A stretch of DNA of 64,000 nucleotides, taken from contig NC_044301.2 in the NCBI RefSeq assembly GCF_004027225.2, positions 24,693,448 to 24,757,447 on the forward strand, read 5' to 3'. The notes below the pieces were generated by a model. It did no database searches and was not told the origin of the DNA. It worked only from the letters and a program-made list of their open reading frames with translations. Each line of letters begins with the position of its first letter. Within the stretch, counting starts at the first letter, position 1. Of this stretch, positions 56,213-64,000 are shown piece by piece. Origin of the DNA: Strigops habroptila (taxonomy: Eukaryota; Chordata; Aves; Psittaciformes; Psittacidae). The translations under genes were made by a program, and so were the position numbers.

Positions 56213-57704
56213 ATGTTTAAAAACAAAATAATATACTAATATGTTAAAAAATAATAATGTACTAATTATAAAATTGTCTACACAAATAGAGAAATCACAG
56301 TGCTGATGGCAGCTTCCCATACTGGTATTATCATCACAAAAAGGCTTAAAGTTGTAGTCTTGTATTTAGAGGAAATAACATTGCATTTAAAGGGGAAGAT
56401 CAAGAGAAGAGATACTTTATTTGAAGCAGAGTATTAAAGTTAAGGAATGGAAAATTCTGACTACCAAAGAAAGAGTTTCCCTATGAGGAGGAAATAAACA
56501 TACACAACAACCTTTAGGCTATGGGAAATTCTCCCAAAGAGTATGATGAAAATCACATTATTTGAGGCACTTGACATTCATCTGAATTTTATACTTCTAA
56601 GTGTATTATGATGAAAACCTTGGCACTTGAAGTGGGGGGGAATATTATATAACTTTTCCACATCTAGTTTCTACTCACACTAGGACCTACAGTGGCATAT
56701 ATATATCACTTATCTGACATCAAGCTGCTTTTTATGACATTTCACAGTAATGTACTGATCACTTAATATAGAGGCAGGATAAAGATGACTGGGGATTTAT
56801 CGCCCTCTTGTGAATAGGAAGAAAGTTGCAATCTTACAGAAAATGAACGTGCAGTTGTTGCTACTACTAAAGAATCCTGCAGTAAGAAAACATACCTGTA
56901 CAATTAATAAACATAAATTTGAATTACTAAAGGTAGAACCACTGGTTATTGCAATAATCTATAAGAATTTTATAACAAAAGGATCAATTGCAAAATTAAA
57001 AATAATTCAAATTCAAATCAGACCAAAGAAGGTATTTTTTCCATTTAAGCAGGAAGACAGCAATCGAAATTCCACAAAATCACTGCCTACAGCACTGATG
57101 TCAAATGGCACAGACTAGCTCCAAGGGGTGCTAACTCTCCTTGACTGCAGTCCCAAAATATTCTTCCATTTCAAAGGGGGCAGGAGGATGAAAATATCTA
57201 TTTCTGCAATGCAGGAGAAGAGGTGGCCTTTCAGCTGTAATGAATAACCACAGGTCTAAGTCCGACTTTGTCTGTAGGCCCCGGTGAAGTTCCCAGAGTC
57301 AGGACTAGGTGTGTCTTGGTCCAGAACTCCACAGCAGCTCCAGAAGAAAACCAGCTAACTCAACTCTGGGCAGCCCTCAGACCTCTACTGACTTTTGCCA
57401 TTAGCAGTGCAATTTCTCTATTTGTTTAGACAAAGGATCTTCCTCTTTGTGGTACTTCTTTCTTCCCTGCTGATCTGCACCCACTCAGGGTATTGCTGGT
57501 CCTTTCCTTCTCCGTGTCCCTCTACTGTTCCTCTCCTTTCCCACTGAAATCATGGTAAAAGCCACAAAATGTTTAGACAAAGCCACCACCCCTCATCTCA
57601 CAAAACTCCAAAGATGAGAGAAAGCAAGGATCAGCACCAGCTGCTGGACAGCAGGGTTTCAATTTCACACCTTGCCTGACGTCTCTGGCCAACTAGGGCC
57701 AATC
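56213..57704. other. Unrecognised sequence
   Basis: AT-rich sequence without recognised genes. A 102-codon frame at 56810-57118 is lysine-rich and low in complexity, with no family resemblance. Confidence 0.55.
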
Positions 57705-58963
57705 ACTGTCTGTTTTCCCTCAAAATTAAATCCCCTTGAGGTACACATCAGACTTCCCCATCTTCCCGCATTACCCACCAAGTATATCCAGGTCCATGAG
57801 CAAAAGCAACCCCACGAGTGGGTTTGCCTTCACCTGAAGCAGGAATAACCCAGACTGTCTTCCCCAACAAATTCTTTATGTGCACCACAGGAACTTTATC
57901 CCCCTCTATGGTACATAAAAGTTCTGATTGGGCTGGGTCAGCCCTGTTGGCAGATCCCCTAGTGCTGACCAACCAGGTGGCTTTTGGTAAATGTGTATCC
58001 CAGTGTTTGAAAGTCCCACCACCCATTGCTCTCAGGGTAGTTTTTAACAGCCCATTGTACCATTCGATTTTCCCAGAGGCTGGTGCATGGTAGGGGATGT
58101 GATATACCCACTCAATGCCATGCTCTTTGGCCCAAGTGTCTATGAGGTTGTTCCGAAAATGAGTCCCATTGTCTGACTCAATTCTCTCTGGGGTGCCATG
58201 TCGCCACAAGACTTGTTTCTCAAGGCCCAGGATAGTGTTCCGGGCAGCAGCGTGGGACACAGCATATGTTTCCAGCCATGCGGTGGTTGCTTCCACCATG
58301 GTAAGCACATGGCACTTGCCTTGGGGGGTCGGTGGGAGTGTGATATAGTCAATCTGCCAGGCCTCCCCGTATTCGTACTTCAGCCATCGTCCTCCATACC
58401 AGAGAGGCTTTAACCGCCGGGCTTTCTTAATTGCAGCACATGTTTCACATTCGTGAATAACCTGGGCAATAGTGTCCATTGTTAAGTCCACCCCTCGATC
58501 ACGAGCCCATCTATATGTTGCATCTCTGCCTTGATGGCCTGAGGTGCCATGGGCCCACTAAGCTAAAAATAATTCACCCTTATGTTGCCAATCCAAGTCC
58601 ATCTGAGCCACTTCAGTCTTAGCAGCTTTATCCACCTCTCGGTTGTTCTGGTTTTCCCCAGTGGCCCGACTCTTGGGTACATGAGCATCTATGTGGTGTA
58701 CCTTCACCACCAGGTTCTGCACCCGAGTAGCGATATCTTGCCACAATGCAGCAGCCCAGATGGGTTTACTTCTGCATTGACAGTTGCTCTGCTTCCATGG
58801 CTGCAACCACCCCCACAGGGCATTTGCCACCATCCATGAGTCAGTATAGAGATAAAGTACTGGCCATTTTTCTCGTTCAGCAATGTCCAAGGCCAGCTGG
58901 ATGGCTTTCACCTCTGCAAACTGACTGGATTCACCCTCTCCTTCAGCAGTTTCTGCAAGTTGT
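57705..58963 (-). pseudogene. Family A copy A4: RNase H and integrase
   Basis: From right to left: RNase H (YTDSWMVANALWGW near 58830, KAIQLALDIAE), a TAG at 58558, then integrase in the same frame: CETC zinc end, QIDYITLPP, SDNGTHFRNN and KIEWYNG. The second Asp and the Glu are 35 residues apart (D35E). A TGA near 57748 ends it slightly early. The match to E2 pol is close. It is cut on the right by the LTR of provirus C at 58964, so the rest of pol should lie beyond that provirus, outside the window. Confidence 0.88.
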
Positions 58964-59487
58964 TGTTGACGCGGGAGTCACGGACAACGCTGAGACGACC
59001 AATGTGATCAAGCGATTGCCAAAGTTTATTGCCGATACATCTGACTATATAGTTACATTGTTCTGTTAGCTAAGTGTCATACACCCGGATACAATGATAT
59101 CATTGGTCCTCCCAAAAAGTCTAACATGCTTACTTTGCTAAATATCATGGCTTACTTGCTAAATATTGCATATCTGTCTCCATCCTTGAAACCTTCTGCT
59201 TTTTGCAATTTCACGTCCTGTTCTTTCTTTCAGTGGAAAGTTTCAACACAATCGTTACTTCTTTACACATAGTTTTAGTTCCTTATACATAGCGTTAGTT
59301 CCTTATACATAGCTCTAGCTGCTCTTGCTAAGTCTTTGCAGTTTCTGCTCACACTTCCTTATGCATAGCCTTAGCTGCTCTTGCTAAGTAACCCTATAGT
59401 TGCCAAATGGCCTAAGCGCTGCTTAAGGCAATAGTTCTGCCCATTGATCTGTGGCCTCTGCTCACCTCCGTTACCGGCCTATCCACA
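58964..59487 (-). mobile_element. 3' LTR of provirus C
   Basis: A 524-bp LTR, + strand tgttgacgcgggagtc to ccggcctatccaca. AATAAA (RC of + 59025-59030) and a TATA-like stretch (near 59046) lie in the correct order on the minus strand. The polypurine tract (AAAAACAAAAAGGGG, RC of about 59493-59507) is beside it. Comparison with E2 puts the host boundary after 'gcaagttgt', so the duplicated site is probably agttgt. Confidence 0.88.
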
Positions 59488-59518
59488 GATGCCCCTTTTT
59501 GTTTTTGAGCAGAGGCAC

Positions 59519-61045
59519 TTACGCCTCGTCCTCATATACATGTCCATTTTCCATCATGAATGTATTGATGATGTCATCCAATGTAGGTGACTGTTGTACT
59601 AACCAGATTTTGGATATTGTTTTTGCCATCAACTTCCTCCCACAAGCAAAGATTCCACAAATAATACAAAAAAGAACTACAAGGGTTAATAATAATTGTA
59701 GTAAGCTATATATCAGCGGTTTTAACCACCCACTAATTCCCAAGTTCTTCAGCCAATCGTCCAGTCCGGTCTCAATCCGAATCTTGTCAACATTCTCTCG
59801 TAGCTCTTGGATTTTTGCATGTATCTATTTCGAATCATCAGATAAATTAAAACAACACATTCCATCAAAATCATTACAACCATGTCCATTTGCTAACAAA
59901 AGAAAATCTATAGTCGCGCGATTTTGTAAAATAGCTTTACGATTACTATCAACATCTTTCATTAGGTCGGTTAAGACTTCTGAGGTGAGGTTAGCTTGTT
60001 TCACAGCCCGACGTGTCAATTTTTGCAGATTTGCGTTAGCAATTACAGATGCACAGCCAGGACAAAATATGCTAGCAAGCAGATTTTCAGCCTTTCCTAT
60101 AAGAGATACTGAATCATCACATGTTGATGACAAGGTGTGTAATTCTCGTTTAGTTTGAGTTCTATTTTGCTTTTTGAAAAGTTCCACAGAGGGTGCTAAT
60201 AGACTAAGTCTTCCTAAATAGCACGGTCACCCAAGTGGAGCTTTTGGGATGCCCTGCCAGGCACGACCACCACAAATCAAAAAGACTCCTTTAGGCAAAG
60301 CTAATGACATGTTTGTAAATAGTTCATATCGTCCAGACTCTTCGAGCCCCACAGCTCCCCCGCACCATACTCGGGTCTTGGAGGCATCTCGTATCCCATA
60401 TATACCTGACCCAGATACATCGGTCCATGCCTCAAGTGTCTGGCATTGCACTCCGCTTTTAGAGCTTACACACCTCATTCTAACCAGGGTATCAATTATA
60501 TTAGCGCTAAAGCCAAAGCATAAGCCATCTTTAGTTCCATTTATGGATCCTGCTAGCTGCAATTCCTGTGGATCCCATGGTAACATTTTATTTAAATGCT
60601 GAATTAATAACACAGACATCCAGGCTTGTGTCCAGTTGGCAATACTGCCTTTGACACAGCCTCCACACCACACCTGCTTGTAAGCCTCGGGCTGCTGGCC
60701 GGCCGTGTGATTTCCATGACACCAGTCATCAGAAGTACTAAACTTCTCTCCCTCCTTTCGTAATATGGTTGGATTAGCTAATGAGTTATTGTTTAGATAT
60801 CCCAAAAATCTTTTCGGCTCTAGAGAAGGGATACCAATCAAGCAGGTACGAAAAGGATCAGTCACGGATGTCATTGACAAACAAAAGGCACTGGTATTGT
60901 TTCTATTCGCCCATGTTACCCACATATTTTGTTGCTGCTTTGTTGTATCGATAAGTGCTTCATCCATTGTCAGCACGACTGAGATGATCATTAGTGAGAT
61001 CCTGACGCGGATCGATATGGTTTCACCCAACGGCTCGGAACCCAT
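59519..61045 (-). pseudogene. env: Provirus C envelope, two in-frame stops
   Basis: One reading frame of about 508 codons, with its ATG at 61045 (MGSEPLGE) inside the end of the integrase gene. A hydrophobic signal region (ISLMIISVVLT) comes first, then a surface part with many Cys residues and N-glycosylation sequons (FLICGGRAWQGIPKAP) and a basic TKR cleavage region near 60145. The CX6CC motif (CNDFDGMCC) is near 59870, an anchor (LLQLLLTLVVLFCIICGIF) near 59670, and a tail ends in EDEA. A TGA at 60227-60229 and a TAG at 59825-59827 interrupt it. The family is that of B1 and B2 env. Not functional as it stands. Confidence 0.9.
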
Positions 61046-61932
61046 ATCGGTCCAGCGTCTGTAGAAACACAAACATATCCTCTCCCAGTCATTATGACTT
61101 CAACTGGTCCCTTCCACAGTCCCAAACTTAGTTCTTTGTACATGACCCAGGCACCTGTCGTCTTAATACAGCCTGACGACAAGGCATTACCATGGATAAC
61201 AATGGGTGGTTCTGTACGATCCCCTGTAAGCCGCAAAAAATTCATTACATAATTTGCTTTTGCTACACAGTCACCAGGAGGGACAGGGGCTCCCCCTTTT
61301 TGATTTTGCAAGAGTGATTTGAGAACTGCATGAGTGCGTTCAATGATAGCTTGGCCTGTGGGGGAATGAGGGAGCCCTGTAGAGTGGCGGATTCCCCATA
61401 AAGCACAAAAATGAGCAAATGTACGGGAAGTATATGCAGGGCCGTTGTCTGTTTTTATGGCTAAAGGCACTCCCAGGGCCGCAAAAGCAATGTGTAAATG
61501 GCGAATTACATGTTTTGCAGATTCGCCGGTCTGTACAGTTGCCCAGACTGCTAGGGAAAAAGTATCAATAGAAACATGAACATATTTTAAACGACCAAAC
61601 TCTGGGACGTGGGTGACATCCATTTGCCACAATTGTAAAGCCAAAAGGCCACGAGGGTTGACTCCCAGTCCCAAACCTAGGCCTGACTTCTGGCAGGCAG
61701 GGCAGGATTGCACAATACCCTGTGCATCAGATAGAGATAAGTGAAATTGGCGAGCTAATACTTTGGCAGATTGATGAAAAAAGTCATGGGATTTGCACGC
61801 TTGCTCAAACAAATTTGGTGCAGGTCCGGTCCATGCGGGTGCTGCGACTAATTGATCTGCTTGATCATTTCCTCAGGCTAAGCCCTCGGAAAGCTGATGG
61901 CTTCTGATATGAGTAATAAAGTATGGTATAGT
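60991..61932 (-). pseudogene. pol: Provirus C integrase
   Basis: The enzyme that inserts viral DNA into the host. The zinc end has SHDFFH and CPAC (HHCC). The core has QMDVTH, KTDNGPAYTS and AIIERTH; the second Asp and the Glu are 35 residues apart. The C-terminal domain (VMYKELSLGLWKGPVEVI, WVPSRWVKPYR) is complete to the stop at 60991. The stretch 61812-60991 is open. Upstream, TGA codons at about 61874 and 61933 interrupt the frame that joins it to RNase H. The core looks undamaged; expression is blocked upstream. Confidence 0.92.
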
Positions 61933-62458
61933 TCATTGATTGGCAGCGTGGAGTAATTGTAATAACATAGATAACAAAAGAGAATTTTTAACGGTACGAA
62001 TAAGAGATCGATCTATGCATTGGACTATTCCCGCAACATAGAGGGAATCAGAAACGATATTGATTGGTTGAGTGGACCAGTGTGGGGTTGAGTGGACCAG
62101 AAGAGCCCAAACCACTGCTTTTAATTCTAAAGTTTGCAGCGAATCAGCTGTTTCTCCATTAATTAAATGGCGTTGCCATTGACCGTCAACATACCACTTA
62201 GCAACTGCACGACGAGATTTTCGCCCAGCATCTGTAAAGACAGTTAATCCCTTTATGGGTGTTTCAGATCTGACTGGAGATTGTTCAAAAGTTTGGGATG
62301 TTAATAAAGGTAACAACCGAGATTGTGGGAAAGAACTGTTGAGGTTTCCTGGATAATCTGCAAGGGCTACCTGCAGGGGTAGCGAATTCCCTAGTAAATA
62401 AGCTAAATAGTCTTGGGCTATTGGTATTGTGATAGAGGCCGGTTCCCTACCAGCAATA
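61933..62458 (-). pseudogene. pol: Provirus C RNase H
   Basis: Removes the RNA strand during reverse transcription. GLTVFTDAG (first Asp), LQTLELKAVVWAL (Glu) and NIVSDSLYVAG (second Asp) are the catalytic blocks. The N-terminal side (EPASITIPIAQDYLAYLLG) is in a frame different from the preceding RT part, so a frameshift lies near 62460-62480. The frame ends at a TGA at 61933. Confidence 0.88.
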
Positions 62459-63650
62459 TCAATAACTCAACTTCGACCTTTTGTAATCAGTTGAGCAAAT
62501 AGCTCCGGTCATGTTAAGATAGTCTTTTTTTGGCTGATATGAAAGAAAAATCAATTCTAGAATCCGTAACTGACCTTCTGGTAATTGGCCGATAATCCCA
62601 AATGGATGAATATTTTGTGGGCCCGAATTGAGAATAAAAAACAAAATCGGAAGATTGTGGACTCTTCGAGAGGCCACCGCTGAACCGATTTTGTTTACAA
62701 TTTTCTGTAAGGCTTCTTTTTGAAAGTCGGACAACCGCCGAACAGTGTCGGCATCTGTTGTCTGTCCTAACAGTGGCATTAAGGGAGCCAAGTCATCATT
62801 AGTAATTCCACAAATAGGTCGGATCCACTGAATATCCCCCATTAATTTCTGAACATCTGTCAGTGTTTCTACCTTGCTGGTTAGACTGATTTTTTGAGGT
62901 CTAATTGAACTGCTGGTTATCTGCCACCCTAGGTAATTCCAGGGGGCTTGTCTCTGAACCTTTTCAGGAGCAATGACTAATCCTCTTTTTGCAACACCGT
63001 GGTGATATTTGTCAAAATATTATCTGGTAAAGTTTCTGCTGCAAACAAGATGTCGTCCATATAATGATAAATCAATAAATCATGGTATTGTCTGCGCAGA
63101 GGGGTTAGTGCCCACGCCACATACGTCTGACAAATAGTAGGAGAGTTTTTCATGCCTTGTGGCAAAACTACCCAATGATATCGCTTAGCCGGGGCTTGTT
63201 TGTTAACGCAAGGTACCGTAAAAGCAAATTTCTCACAATCCTCTGGATGAAGTTTGATAGTGAAAAAACAATCTTTCAAATCTATGATCAATAGTTCCCA
63301 GTTCTCCGGGATCATAGTCGGTGCAGGCAAACCTGGCTGCAGAGCACCCATATCCTGCATAACTGCATTGATTGCTCTTAAATCATGTAATAATCTCCAT
63401 TTTCCTGACTTCTTGGGGATAGTAAACACGGGGGTGTTCCAGGGACTGGTGGACGGAACGATATGTCCTGCCCACAGTTGTTCGTCCACCAGTTCCTGGA
63501 CTTTCTGCAGCCGCTCGTCTCTAAGCGGCCACTGATCTATCCAGACTGGCTTTTCTGTCAGCCAGGTCAGCTTTAGGATAGGGGGCTGCTCTTCAGCGAC
63601 CGCACCTAAAAAGGTGATGTAATCAATTTGGTATTTAATTGGCTCAAGAT
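62459..63650 (-). pseudogene. pol: Provirus C reverse transcriptase, frameshifted
   Basis: Copies viral RNA into DNA. Fingers and palm blocks: [85 protein letters not shown] and [10 protein letters not shown] (near 63060). The frame breaks near 62985 within an A-run; the thumb and connection part (MGDIQWIRPICGITNDDLAP) continues in another frame to 62459. The YMDD box and the SPW/LPQGM text place it with alpha/beta-like class II ERVs. Confidence 0.92.
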
Positions 63651-63870
63651 ATCTCGTCCTATTAATGCCACAGGGAGATTTAAAACATAAGGCTTTATAG
63701 TTGCTGTGCCCCCATCGGAGAGGGTGCAACGAATTAGATCCTGGCTGATTAGGGTTTGTTGACAACCACCGACCCCCATAATAGAGGTTGGTGCCTGAAT
63801 TAATGGCCAATCTGGGGGCCAAGCGTGTGTCGGAATAACCGTAACATCCGCCCCAGTGTCTAAAATAGCA
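63606..63870 (-). pseudogene. pro: Provirus C protease
   Basis: An aspartic protease that would process the Gag and Pol polyproteins. [12 protein letters not shown] (near 63842-63865) is the active site and IGRDIL (near 63650) the C-terminal signature. A TGA at about 63874 lies just before the active site in the same frame. The frame ends at a TAG (63606-63608). Pol is in the -1 frame here and a run of five T precedes the stop, so pol was probably reached by -1 frameshifting (inferred). Confidence 0.85.
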
Positions 63871-64000
63871 GTTCATTTGATTGCTTGTCCGTTACAACGG
63901 CTTAGATGGATCGACTCTGTAGGCTTTCCTTTTGAAATTTCTTTCGCCAAAAGGACTGCAGGCTGTCCTGTGGAACCGAAACTTCCTGACCCCCGCTCCT

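Larger units (their letters stand above)
58964..64000 (-). mobile_element. Provirus C (class II-type ERV), runs off the window
   Basis: Minus-strand provirus with the 3' LTR at the left, polypurine tract, env, IN, RNase H, RT and PR; gag, primer site and 5' LTR lie beyond 64000. RT has YMDD and PR has DTGAD. IN and env overlap by about 55 bases in different frames, as is usual in this class. It inserted into family A copy A4. Breaks are few and several are TGA codons. Confidence 0.92.

Noticed and set aside
56810..57118. 102-codon lysine-rich frame
   Set aside because: AT-rich sequence and low complexity, no homology, no splice context; most likely chance.
55640..58963. A single family A provirus with 3' LTR at 55640 and pol at 57705
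   Set aside because: E2 has about 0.4 kb between integrase and LTR, while 1.5 kb of unrelated sequence lies here; possible only with a later insertion that I cannot identify.
1..64000. CRISPR arrays, tRNA or rRNA genes, bacterial-type operons
   Set aside because: No regularly spaced short repeats with unique spacers, no cloverleaf candidates and no compact gene runs were seen.

Overview
The window looks like vertebrate nuclear DNA from a bird. It carries CR1 LINEs with the avian/reptilian ATTCTATG-type 3' tail, several avian-style endogenous retroviruses (ERVs), and the last five exons of a hemopexin-type matrix metalloproteinase that reads as MMP2. Nothing points to bacteria: there are no operons, rRNA, tRNA or CRISPR arrays. 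The species cannot be named from the sequence.

Layout. Positions 1-15789 hold the 3' half of MMP2 on the + strand: five exons with GT/AG borders and matching phases, encoding the end of the hinge and the whole four-bladed hemopexin domain. Its introns hold an old CR1, a CR1 inserted into another CR1 (8409-12330) and an LTR fragment. A 2.3-kb CR1 follows just after the stop codon. At 19970-20320 lies a degraded Ty3/gypsy-type RNase H relic. From 20423 to 31963 there is a pile of ERVL-like elements (called family A here: no env seen, Lys-tRNA-type primer site, D35E integrase in the family) in both orientations; it is best read as minus-strand copies nested in an older plus-strand copy. A nearly full-length CR1 with ORF1 and ORF2 follows (33087-37290, minus).

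The right half is mostly intergenic sequence with class II-type ERVs whose env has a CX6CC motif. B1 (38646-42891, minus) has two LTRs and a perfect 6-bp target duplication, but most of gag-pro-pol is replaced by a fragment of another LTR that ends in poly(A). A solo LTR with a perfect 5-bp duplication lies at 43750-44453. B2 (48069-49845, minus) is a relic with a seven-copy 25-bp leader repeat. Two more family A LTRs and another CR1 follow. At the right edge a larger provirus (C, from 58964 past the window end, minus) carries PR, RT, RNase H, IN and a long env frame with only a few breaks; it sits inside the pol gene of another family A copy.

Functional reading: the only host gene I can support is MMP2. 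Everything else is transposon-derived or unrecognised non-coding DNA. Retroviral genes are listed with their breaks; none is intact enough to claim function. Percent identities were judged by eye.
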